The position numbers and the translations under genes were made by a program. From Streptomyces sp. SID8352 (GTDB lineage: Bacteria > Actinomycetota > Actinomycetes > Streptomycetales > Streptomycetaceae), in contig NZ_WWGX01000075.1 in NCBI RefSeq assembly GCF_009862265.1, forward strand, positions 1,069 to 65,068: a stretch of 64,000 nt of DNA. The letters run 5' to 3'. The stretch's first letter is position 1, and every line of letters starts with the position of its first letter. The notes beneath the pieces were generated by a model. It ran no database searches. It was not told where the DNA came from and was given only the letters and a program-made list of their open reading frames with translations. Below, piece by piece: positions 1-6,287 of this stretch.

Positions 1-246
1 CTCGGCACCCGGTCGCCGCTCGGGCCGGGGATCGACGTCCGCGGCCCCGGCCGCCCAAGCGGCGGGTACCTCGGCGGCCCCGGATCCCTGGTCGACGGAC
101 GGCCGTTCCTGTCATCCTGGCGGCCGGGCTTGGCCTGATTCCCTCGACGGATTCCGTGAGCTGTCTTGTATTTCAGATTCGGCAGCGCGTGCAGAGCTGC
201 TCTACTACTCTGCCCGGTGCAATGCGAATTCGACTGATGGGGAATC
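1..246. other. Left edge, no gene assigned
   Basis: GC-rich stretch before the first lipoprotein gene. I see no convincing coding frame, tRNA or repeat here. The last 20 bases carry a GGGG-containing ribosome site for the gene starting at 247. Whether this is host DNA or still prophage cannot be told from the sequence. Confidence 0.4.
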
Positions 247-885
247 ATGGGCGCAATACGGCACGGCCGCCGCTTGGTCATCTCTCTTGCTCTGGCCGTC
301 ACGCTGCTCGGCGCGGCCGCTTGCGGAAGCTCTGATGGGGGCGGCATAGATGAGAGGGGCATCGCAGACCCAACGCCGAAGGCCACCGTCGACCCCGGGC
401 GCTACCGTGAGATCGAGGAACTCTGCCCGGTGACCGACTTCAGCCCGGTGGCTGCAGTGGTTGGCGAGCTTCAGAAGGTTCCCGTGGAGGAGAAGATTCT
501 CGGCCAAGATTCTGGGTGGAATGGGTCTATATGCCACCATGAGATGGGCCCAGGATTCGCCCAAAACGAAGTCAAGATGGCGTGCAGTGCTGACTACGAC
601 GTCCCGGCCGCAGTTCACACCTTCGAATACCAACGTAGCGTTGGTGTCAAGTATGCGGTTGGTGGCGTAAAAGACATCCCCGGTATCGGGGATCAGGCGT
701 TTCAGTACAATCACGAGCAGGATGGACGGCCATGGGACGCCGAGTTGTACCTCACCACGCGTGATAGCAATCTTTTATGCACTCTGCAGCTCCGTATCGA
801 AGGTGTCCCCCCTAGGGGCAAGATGCGGGACGCCTACGCGGCCATTGCCAGAATCGTGAGCACCACCCTGTCTAAACTGCGCTGA
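247..885 (+). CDS. DUF3558-like lipoprotein
   Basis: 212 residues with a classic lipoprotein signal: a basic start (GRR), a hydrophobic stretch and a lipobox LGAAAC with Cys26, so it should be exported and lipid-anchored on the outer face of the membrane. The body has paired cysteines (ELCPV, SICHH, MACSA, LLCTL), a pattern seen in actinobacterial DUF3558-type lipoproteins, whose biochemical role is unknown to me. GGGGAA upstream supports the start. Codon use is less GC-biased than in its neighbours (TTTTATGC, TCTATATGCC), which hints at acquired DNA. It converges on the DUF6221 gene across a strong shared terminator. The DUF3558 label is by resemblance and not certain. Confidence 0.7.
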   Translation: MGAIRHGRRLVISLALAVTLLGAAACGSSDGGGIDERGIADPTPKATVDPGRYREIEELCPVTDFSPVAAVVGELQKVPVEEKILGQDSGWNGSICHHEMGPGFAQNEVKMACSADYDVPAAVHTFEYQRSVGVKYAVGGVKDIPGIGDQAFQYNHEQDGRPWDAELYLTTRDSNLLCTLQLRIEGVPPRGKMRDAYAAIARIVSTTLSKLR

Positions 886-952
886 GCGGTCATGGCGCCA
901 GCTCCTCCGGATGCCGAATCCTCCTTCCGCTCCAGTGCCTGGGCATGAGGGC

Positions 953-982
953 GCCCCCGTCTCGACCTGCTGAGACGGGGGC
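953..982. terminator. Bidirectional terminator
   Basis: Perfect 11-bp stem, GCCCCCGTCTC (953-963) pairing with GAGACGGGGGC (972-982) around an 8-nt loop. It lies between two convergent genes and would stop both. Confidence 0.85.
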
Positions 983-1000
983 ATCGGTGTGCACGGTGGG

Positions 1001-1489
1001 CTACGGTCGCCACGCCTCCTGGTATTCGGGCCGGTCCGCGTAGGGCAGGGCGAGCAGGCGCAGCGTGGCGCACGCCGGTGCCGTCACCCCTTCGGTCCGG
1101 CCGCACACTGCGCAGACGACGTCGTACTCCGTCGGAATCTCGCGGCCGTCGAGGGTGAACCGTTCGCCGATGAGTTCGTCGCCCGTGATGGCGTGGAGGT
1201 CGAGCAGGCGCCGCTTGGCGGCGACCTCGCCCATCACTCGATCCGGATCATGGCTCGCGATGTGCAGAGCCCTCGCGCGCTCCACCTCGTACCCAGGCAT
1301 GTCTTCCATGAGCCGGTTGGTCACCACCAGCGGCTCGTTCACTGGCCTTCGCATGCCATCGACCTCTACCCCGGAGCCAGCCGCTCTCCAGCGGAGCATG
1401 AGCTGACCGCCTAGCGTGTTCCCGGCAGTGAACGCCTGCTGTTCCTCCTGATCGAGCTGTGCGTGCAGCCACACCACCAGCTCATCCAT
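1001..1489 (-). CDS. DUF6221 family protein
   Basis: 162 residues, start chosen at MDELVVWLHAQLDQEEQ. The N-terminal helix, the central AAKRRLLDLH segment and the C-terminal LRLLALPYADRPEYQEAW ending are the hallmarks of the Streptomyces DUF6221 family, small proteins of unknown function common in phages and genomic islands. Last gene of a leftward four-gene operon; its start overlaps the end of the HD-domain gene by 8 nt, so translation is probably coupled. A longer in-frame N-terminus is possible but would run further into the upstream gene. Confidence 0.75.
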   Translation of the reverse strand: MDELVVWLHAQLDQEEQQAFTAGNTLGGQLMLRWRAAGSGVEVDGMRRPVNEPLVVTNRLMEDMPGYEVERARALHIASHDPDRVMGEVAAKRRLLDLHAITGDELIGERFTLDGREIPTEYDVVCAVCGRTEGVTAPACATLRLLALPYADRPEYQEAWRP

Positions 1490-2021
1490 CCTGCGCCTCC
1501 CCGGCCTGGGTGGTCCGTCGTTCGCGGAGTTCGTCGAGGAGCGCCGGGTTGACGATCGAGACGATAGCGGCAATATCGCGGTCGATGACTGCAGGCCAGA
1601 GGACGTCCCGGGCCGCCCTGTACTTCGCTGCCAGCCGGACCCGCTTCTCCTCGGGGAGCTGCGCCGCCCGGTCGGGGTGACTGTTGTGCGCGTTGTCGGC
1701 GATCTTCAGGAGAACCGCGTCGCGCCCCTGCCCGGTGATGCGAGCGACCTTCTCCTCGTAGGGCAAACCCCGCTGGTTCGTGACCGCCTCCACGAGCGCG
1801 ACCACGTAGTCCGGGACGCCAGCCCCGCGTAGCTGCTCGGCGGTCCAGTCGGTGTCCTCGATGACGTCGTGCAGCAGCCCGGCCATCACCAACTCATCGC
1901 CGAACGGGGCGAGCCCGGCAGCAACAGCCCGGACGTGCTCGATGTACGGCACGCCGATCTTGTCGACCTGCCCCGCGTGGGCAGCAGCGGCGAACGCATC
2001 GACCTCGCTGACGGTCTTCAT
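1482..2021 (-). CDS. HD-domain (p)ppGpp hydrolase-like protein
   Basis: 179 residues built almost only of an HD phosphohydrolase fold of the SpoT/MESH1 type. Visible motifs in order: HAGQVDKIGVPYIEHV near the N-terminus, HDVIEDT (about residue 49, the metal-binding HD plus the ED pair) and KIADNAHN (counterpart of the KLADRLHN helix). Proteins with this solitary domain hydrolyse the alarmone (p)ppGpp or related nucleotides with Mn2+. There is no synthetase, TGS or ACT domain. The small-hydrolase assignment is from motifs; the substrate is inferred. It overlaps the GIY-YIG gene by 4 nt. Confidence 0.72.
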   Translation of the reverse strand: MKTVSEVDAFAAAAHAGQVDKIGVPYIEHVRAVAAGLAPFGDELVMAGLLHDVIEDTDWTAEQLRGAGVPDYVVALVEAVTNQRGLPYEEKVARITGQGRDAVLLKIADNAHNSHPDRAAQLPEEKRVRLAAKYRAARDVLWPAVIDRDIAAIVSIVNPALLDELRERRTTQAGEAQDG

Positions 2022-2515
2022 GCCTGCCCCTCCTTGCTTTGCCGGGCTTTGCGGGCCGCTTCGGTGACGGCCCGCTCGGGTCGGTCGGGGAGCTTGGCGC
2101 CGGGCTCGCGGATGTACCAGTCGATGAGCTGCGCCACGACCTTTCCCCGAGATGTTCCTCCGACCTTGGCCGCGCGTCCGAACTCGATCCACCGCTGAGT
2201 CGCGATACGCACCTGGCGGGGCTTGGGGTACGGGCTCCGATACTCGTGCTTCGCGTCGCCGCGCTGGCGAGTGGTGGAATGCGAGACGTTGTGTACCGGC
2301 TGCTCGGTGATGATGGCCGACCTCTCCGCCGCCTCGGCAGCAGGACGATCGGTGAACCACTCGATCGAACGCTGGGCGACCAGGGGCCACCACGTCTTCT
2401 CCCGCGAATGCACCCGCATCCGAGTCTCCGGATCGACAGCTATGCCGATGTAGAGGAGTTGGTCGTCGACGTCGTACAGGCGATAGAGAGCCGTGCGGGT
2501 AGCGACAGTCGTCAT
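2018..2515 (-). CDS. GIY-YIG nuclease family protein
   Basis: 165 residues, start at MTTVATRTALYRLY; upstream in-frame sequence would overlap the preceding gene. The N-terminal 35 residues give the GIY-YIG core: ALYRLYDVDD, then LLYIGIAVDPETRMRVH with the conserved Arg, and a later Glu (AAEAAERSAIITEQ). The C-terminal half is basic and may bind DNA. Such stand-alone domains are found in many actinophages as putative nucleases of unknown role. Translationally coupled by ATGA-type overlaps on both sides. Confidence 0.72.
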   Translation of the reverse strand: MTTVATRTALYRLYDVDDQLLYIGIAVDPETRMRVHSREKTWWPLVAQRSIEWFTDRPAAEAAERSAIITEQPVHNVSHSTTRQRGDAKHEYRSPYPKPRQVRIATQRWIEFGRAAKVGGTSRGKVVAQLIDWYIREPGAKLPDRPERAVTEAARKARQSKEGQA

Positions 2516-2757
2516 GCGTCCTCCTCGTTGGCGGCTTCCTTGGCGGCCCGCTCTTTGTCGATGCGGTCGGCGATCTTCCGTGCCCACTCGCGGCTGTAGG
2601 GCGTGTGCTTGGCGATGGTCATGAGGGGGACGCCAGCGGCGCGCGCGTCGGCGACGAGCTCGTCGAGTGTGACCCTGGCCTTCTCGTGGGCGGTGGTTGC
2701 TCGGTCGAGCTTGCGAAGCCAGGTGGCTTCGGTCTGCGGGTCTGGGCGTGGCGTCAT
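2512..2757 (-). CDS. Small HTH protein, possible regulator
   Basis: 81 residues from MTPRPDPQTEATW. The second half (DELVADARAAGVPLMTIAKH, then TPYSREWARKIADRI) looks like a helix-turn-helix of the sigma-region-4 or Mor type. An in-frame start at 2841 or 2838 is possible, but it would place coding sequence over three of the four operator-like repeats, so I prefer the internal start. First gene of the leftward operon. Autoregulation through the repeats is plausible but inferred. Confidence 0.6.
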   Translation of the reverse strand: MTPRPDPQTEATWLRKLDRATTAHEKARVTLDELVADARAAGVPLMTIAKHTPYSREWARKIADRIDKERAAKEAANEEDA

Positions 2758-2781
2758 GTCCCAGATGGTCTCACGGGCGGG

Positions 2782-2902
2782 TGCCAAGTCGGTATGCAGT
2801 GCGCTGCCAACCGAGTGGGCACTGACTTGAGGATTCATCATGCCAACTATGTTGCACTACGAGGGCGGCTGTGTCACTATCGAAGTGCCAAGAAAGTTGG
2901 CA
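2782..2902. promoter_or_regulatory. Array of four TGCCAA-N5-TTGGCA-like operators
   Basis: Four 17-bp sites in the divergent region: 2782-2798 (TGCCAA GTCGG TATGCA), 2805-2821 (TGCCAA CCGAG TGGGCA), 2841-2857 (TGCCAA CTATG TTGCAC) and 2886-2902 (TGCCAA GAAAG TTGGCA, perfect 6-bp arms). A rightward promoter can be read as TTGCAC (2852-2857), 17-bp spacer, CACTAT (2875-2880), so the third site overlaps the -35 and the fourth covers the expected start point. That is a repression geometry. Confidence 0.6.
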
Positions 2903-2928
2903 GTCGAAATGTAGGGGGGACCCGCCAG

Positions 2929-3267
2929 ATGATCCGCTCGACCCGCGCCCGCCGCCAGACGCTGAAGGCACGGAGCCGCACCACCCGCGCCCAGGCCCGC
3001 ATCCAGCGGCGCGGCACCGGCACCCTCGCTTCCCACGTCATGGCGCAGGGCCTCGCCCCCCGCGAGGCGCGCTCCGTCGCCGGCACCCTCCGCAAGGTCG
3101 CCGCCAAGCTCGGCGTGATCGGCCGCGCCGCCCGCACCCACGCCGGCCGCCACATGCGGGACTGCCGCCGGTTCACCGCCGCCCAGGTCGCCGTCATCGC
3201 CGCCAACTACAAGGCCCGCAAGCCCGCCTACAAGCTGGTCGCCGCCCGCCTCGCCCTCGCCGCCTGA
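2929..3267 (+). CDS. Basic protein of unknown function
   Basis: 112 residues, strongly Arg/Ala-rich (RARRQTLKARSRTTRAQAR), likely nucleic-acid binding. The run GGGGGG at 2914-2919 serves as ribosome site. First gene of the rightward early operon, directly downstream of the operator array and likely the most tightly controlled gene there. I do not recognise a family. Confidence 0.6.
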   Translation: MIRSTRARRQTLKARSRTTRAQARIQRRGTGTLASHVMAQGLAPREARSVAGTLRKVAAKLGVIGRAARTHAGRHMRDCRRFTAAQVAVIAANYKARKPAYKLVAARLALAA

Positions 3268-3304
3268 CCGCCCTCCCGCGTACCCCCCGGATTGGAGCCC
3301 CACG

Positions 3305-3895
3305 TTGAGCACCATGAACCTCGCCGCCACCGTCGTCGCCGGGACCGCCCTGGTCCTCGCCCCGATCGACCCGCAGCCGATCCGCGACCTCAACACCCCG
3401 CTCCCCGTGCCGGCCCCGGAGCCCGAGCCGACGCCCGTCCTCAACTTCGACAACCACGGCACATACTGGGGCTGCGACACGATCGCCAACACCGAGGCCC
3501 TCATCGCCCGCGAACGCGCGGCCGGTACCGCCATCGACGAGTGGCACGTCACCGACTACGACGGTCAGCCGCTGCGCATCGTCCGCTGCGCCGACCCCGA
3601 CTTCCTCGACACCATCTGCGTCATCTCGGTCTCCCACCCGGAGCCCGAGATTTTGGAGAAGTTCCCCGCCCGGGGCCAGCTGCTGGGCTACGACCGGTTC
3701 GCCATCACCCCCGGTGCCCCGCTGCCCGACGGGCGGACGATCGCCACGGTCGAGGACCCGCTCGGCTCGTCGTGGCGCGTGACCGACGACCAGGGCGGCG
3801 TGCGCTGGCTGCACAAGCACGGGCAGCTGATCCGCTACACCAGCGGCGCTGTCACCTTCGTCGAGCCCGAGTGGGCCGGCTGGTCCTCCGACTGA
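3305..3895 (+). CDS. Unknown protein with hydrophobic N-terminus
   Basis: 196 residues. TTG at 3305 is chosen because GGAG (3294-3297) sits 7 nt upstream; the ATG at 3314 would be 16 nt away. The N-terminus LAATVVAGTALVLAPI is hydrophobic but lacks a basic start, and is followed by a Pro/Glu linker (PVPAPEPEPTP), so a membrane anchor or atypical signal is possible. Four Cys occur in the body (WGCDTI, VRCADP, TICVIS). No family recognised. Confidence 0.62.
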   Translation: MSTMNLAATVVAGTALVLAPIDPQPIRDLNTPLPVPAPEPEPTPVLNFDNHGTYWGCDTIANTEALIARERAAGTAIDEWHVTDYDGQPLRIVRCADPDFLDTICVISVSHPEPEILEKFPARGQLLGYDRFAITPGAPLPDGRTIATVEDPLGSSWRVTDDQGGVRWLHKHGQLIRYTSGAVTFVEPEWAGWSSD

Positions 3896-3992
3896 CCGCC
3901 CGCCGCGCGGGCCCGGCTTCACCGGCCGGGCCCGCACCGCCGTCCCCCTGACGCCCCGCCCGCCCGAACGGAGACCCCCCGGGAGTAGACCG

Positions 3993-4193
3993 ATGAACGT
4001 CCACAAGATCAGCCGCCTCGAGCGTCCGCACCGCAACGACTCCACCGGCACCCTCAAGACCGCGCTCGCCCGAACAAGCGTCGACGCCAAGCGCTACGCC
4101 CAGACCGGGCCGAAGAAGTTCGAAGACTACTGCCACTGCCACCTGCTCGCCGACGAGTACCTTGACGAACTCCGGCTGCGAGGCGAGCTGTAA
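3993..4193 (+). CDS. Small unknown protein
   Basis: 66 residues, basic N-terminal half and acidic C-terminal half, with a CHCH cluster (YCHCHLL) that could bind a metal. GGGAG upstream supports ATG 3993. Part of the rightward train of small genes. No family recognised. Confidence 0.5.
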   Translation: MNVHKISRLERPHRNDSTGTLKTALARTSVDAKRYAQTGPKKFEDYCHCHLLADEYLDELRLRGEL

Positions 4194-4282
4194 ACGGCAT
4201 CCGGCAGGACGAAGTGGGAGCAGCCCACCCAGCAGCAGATCCGAGACCGCATGCTCGCCCGACGAGCAGAGAGGAAGACCCC

Positions 4283-4591
4283 ATGACCCCCAAGGAGTAC
4301 GAGGCGAAGCGCCGCCTTCTGTCCGCTCGCGCTGCCCGAGCGATCATCGACGCCGCCGACGTCGTGAAGGCCCCCGACTGGCCGGACACTCGCGCCTGGC
4401 ATGTCGTGTCCGGCGGGGAGGTTCTGGTCGTCATCAGCCCCTTCTACGGCGGCGGCAGCCGCACCGGCTGGCGGTGGTGGCTCGCCGCCCTCGGCCCGTC
4501 CGGGGACAGCCGGCACGAAACCACCATCCGGCAAGCCGCCGCCCGCGGACTCGCCGACTGGGAACGATGGGTAACGGAGCCCCGCCGATGA
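4283..4591 (+). CDS. Small unknown phage protein
   Basis: 102 residues from MTPKEYEAKRRLL, preceded by GAGAGGAAG. A central hydrophobic strand pair (WHVVSGGEVLVVISP) and GWRWW motif are the main landmarks. Its stop overlaps the next start by 4 nt (ATGA), so it is coupled to the 43-residue gene downstream. Function unknown. Confidence 0.6.
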   Translation: MTPKEYEAKRRLLSARAARAIIDAADVVKAPDWPDTRAWHVVSGGEVLVVISPFYGGGSRTGWRWWLAALGPSGDSRHETTIRQAAARGLADWERWVTEPRR

Positions 4592-4719
4592 CCGAGACCC
4601 CTGAAGTCGCCCCCGAGGAACCGCCCCCGGCCCGCCGACTGCCGTATGGCTGGTGGGAGGAATCCCCCGCCCAAGCCGCCCGCTACGACCGTGACTGGTT
4701 CGACCGAGACGAGGACTGA
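4588..4719 (+). CDS. 43-residue acidic/aromatic protein
   Basis: MTETPEVAPEEPPPARRLPY followed by a GWWEESP segment and a DRDWFDRDED end. Very acidic. Support comes from the ATGA overlap with the gene before and the 1-nt TGATG overlap with the gene after. Function unknown. Confidence 0.5.
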   Translation: MTETPEVAPEEPPPARRLPYGWWEESPAQAARYDRDWFDRDED

Positions 4720-5018
4720 TGACCACTATCCGGCTTGCCGACCTGGACGTCCGCTGGACCGGGACGGACAACACCACTCCGACTGGGCACGTCCTGGTCC
4801 TCGGAATCGATTCCCTCGGAATGCTCCGAGTCTGCCTCTACGCGGGCGACGCGCCCAGCGACGCCACCTTCCGAGGGTCCCTTCTGATCCCGCCCGACGG
4901 ACACACCCAGCGGTACCTGCCGACGCAGACGACCGCCTACGGGCCGACCGGGGCGTTCGTCACCAGCATCGGGGATCAGACGGCCATGCTGAACCGACTC
5001 GCAGGGCTGGCCCTGTGA
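4719..5018 (+). CDS. Small unknown phage protein
   Basis: 99 residues, predicted all-beta (alternating VLVLGIDSLGMLRVCLYAG). Lies in tight overlap on both sides (TGATG upstream, GTGA downstream), which supports a real gene. No family recognised. Confidence 0.55.
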   Translation: MTTIRLADLDVRWTGTDNTTPTGHVLVLGIDSLGMLRVCLYAGDAPSDATFRGSLLIPPDGHTQRYLPTQTTAYGPTGAFVTSIGDQTAMLNRLAGLAL

Positions 5019-5227
5019 GCACCGCCCCGTCGCCCGCTGTTGAGTTCCCGGTGGGTGGTGTGCGGTTTGTGCGGGGTCGTACCCTGCATCGCACTCGCCG
5101 TCCCAAGGATCAGCGGTGGTGGGACCTGTTGGAAGCGGCCTGCGGAAGGACCGGATACCAGGCCAGCGGCTATCCCACCAAGCCCGCCCGCGAATGCCAC
5201 GCCTGCATGCAGGCCACCGAGACCTGA
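5015..5227 (+). CDS. Small protein with C-x2-C
   Basis: 70 residues starting at GTG 5015, which overlaps the preceding stop (GTGA). It ends PARECHACMQATET with a single CxxC motif. The next micro-ORF and several small genes downstream also end in a CxxC plus TEK/TET tail, suggesting a common origin. Function unknown. Confidence 0.5.
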   Translation: MSTAPSPAVEFPVGGVRFVRGRTLHRTRRPKDQRWWDLLEAACGRTGYQASGYPTKPARECHACMQATET

Positions 5228-5238
5228 GGAGACCGACC

Positions 5239-5274
5239 ATGTGGACCTGTGAGTCCTGCGGGACCGAGAAGTGA
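5239..5274 (+). CDS. 11-residue micro-ORF MWTCESCGTEK
   Basis: An 11-codon frame behind a good ribosome site (GAGGAGA at 5225-5231, 7-nt spacing). It encodes CESC followed by TEK, the same ending as larger neighbours, and its stop region supplies the ribosome site (GAGGAG) of the next gene. It may be a decayed zinc-knuckle gene or a leader that couples translation. Confidence 0.35.
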   Translation: MWTCESCGTEK

Positions 5275-5285
5275 GGAGCCCTGCT

Positions 5286-5579
5286 GTGCGGAAGTACCTC
5301 AAGGCCGGGGACCGAGTCTCTGTCCTGGAAGGCCCCGAGCGGGGGCAGTGCCTGACGGTGAGCGCTGTCCGCATGTTCGCCACGGACAGTGGTTACTACC
5401 TGCGTGGAGGGAGCGGACTATACCCGCCCGCGCACGTCGAACTGGCCTCCGCGCGTGCCGACGGCAATCCGTGCGGCAGCTCGTGTGAGGACCGTACACA
5501 CGACCTCATCGGCACCTGCGACCACTGCCGAGGCGTCTGCCACTGCACCCTGTACCGCGAACCCGCTACCGAGAAGTGA
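5286..5579 (+). CDS. Small Cys-rich protein
   Basis: 97 residues. GTG 5286 is chosen because GAGGAG (5273-5278) lies 7 nt upstream; GTG 5271 has no site. The N-terminal half (AGDRVSVLEGPERGQCLTVS) resembles a small SH3-like barrel of the KOW sort. The C-terminal half carries GTCDHCRGVCHCTLY, a probable zinc site, and ends ATEK. Confidence 0.55.
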   Translation: MRKYLKAGDRVSVLEGPERGQCLTVSAVRMFATDSGYYLRGGSGLYPPAHVELASARADGNPCGSSCEDRTHDLIGTCDHCRGVCHCTLYREPATEK

Positions 5580-5589
5580 GGACCAGGCC

Positions 5590-5772
5590 ATGACCACGAG
5601 TTGGCCTGAGCGAGTGCGACTCCTGCGCGGCCGCCACACCCACGCAGTCGGCTACATGGCAGGGCTCGCCGACCGCGTCACCGCCTGCGCTCGGAACGCC
5701 GAACCCGGCGAATTCCTGGACGACGACAGTCCCGTCACCTGCCCCGCCTGCCAACGCGCCACCGAGAAGTGA
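5590..5772 (+). CDS. 60-residue protein with C-terminal CxxC
   Basis: Begins MTTSWPERVRLLRGRHTHAV and ends CPACQRATEK. The VTACARN...VTCPACQ spacing suggests one Cys4-type metal site. Its ribosome site lies in the shared ACCGAGAAGTGAGG module ending the previous gene. Function unknown; similar short proteins fill actinophage early regions. Confidence 0.55.
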   Translation: MTTSWPERVRLLRGRHTHAVGYMAGLADRVTACARNAEPGEFLDDDSPVTCPACQRATEK

Positions 5773-5782
5773 GGGTTTGACT

Positions 5783-5815
5783 ATGCGCATCGAAATCGGG
5801 AAAGCGCGTCAGTAG
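5783..5815 (+). CDS. 10-residue micro-ORF MRIEIGKARQ
   Basis: Ten codons with GTGAGGG (5770-5776) 6 nt upstream, again within an ACCGAGAAGTGAGG module. Too short to assess by coding bias; may be a remnant or a translated leader. Confidence 0.25.
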   Translation: MRIEIGKARQ

Positions 5816-5835
5816 CCGCCCGCCCCCACCTCGCA

Positions 5836-5860
5836 GGCCCGTTCCCAACCGGAGCGGGCC
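5836..5860 (+). terminator. Probable terminator of the small-gene train
   Basis: GGCCCGTTCC (5836-5845) pairs with GGAGCGGGCC (5851-5860) across a 5-nt loop; nine Watson-Crick pairs plus one G-U pair. Confidence 0.55.
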
Positions 5861-5910
5861 CGCAGGCATGCAGCGGGCACACTGATGAGAGACCCCGAAA
5901 GGAGGTGACC

Positions 5911-6081
5911 ATGCCAGGGCAACGACACACCGGCAAGGTACGCAGCCAAGCCCAATGGCGCTGGATGTACGCCACCAGACAGCCCTTCGCGAAACGCTGG
6001 AGCCGAGCCCGGAAACGCAGCCAGGGAAAGATCACCGGATACCGAACCCTCCCCGCGCGCAGAGGTATCCGCCGCCGCTAA
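5911..6081 (+). CDS. 56-residue very basic protein
   Basis: Starts MPGQRHTGKVRSQAQWRWMY and ends in an Arg cluster (ARRGIRRR); about a third of residues are Arg or Lys. A near-perfect ribosome site AAGGAGGTGA sits just upstream, one of the strongest in the window, so expression is probably high. A role in nucleic-acid binding or DNA compaction in the head is a guess from charge alone. It converges on the portal operon. Confidence 0.6.
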   Translation: MPGQRHTGKVRSQAQWRWMYATRQPFAKRWSRARKRSQGKITGYRTLPARRGIRRR

Positions 6082-6095
6082 ACGGCCCGCCCCCG

Positions 6096-6287
6096 CTAGC
6101 CCCCGCCCACCCAACTCTCCCCGTCCCCCTGCCAGCGCAGACGGTCACTCGGGTCGCCGTAGCCGGGATCGTTCTCCCGGCAGACCTCGCAGAAAGCGCC
6201 GTGCTCCTCACCCGGCTCGTGGCCGGGCTTCAGGTCGCAGACAGCCACACCGTGAGCGTGTCTCAGGGTCGCTCCGCAGATGCTCAC
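6096..6287 (-). CDS. Small Cys/His protein after portal
   Basis: 63 residues, GTG start overlapping the portal stop by 4 nt. Motif order C-H-C-H-H-C-C (SICGAT, LRHAHG, VCDLKPGHEPGEEH, FCEVC) resembles a one-zinc treble-clef or ribbon common in small actinophage proteins. Last gene of the packaging operon. Function unknown. Confidence 0.6.
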   Translation of the reverse strand: MSICGATLRHAHGVAVCDLKPGHEPGEEHGAFCEVCRENDPGYGDPSDRLRWQGDGESWVGGG

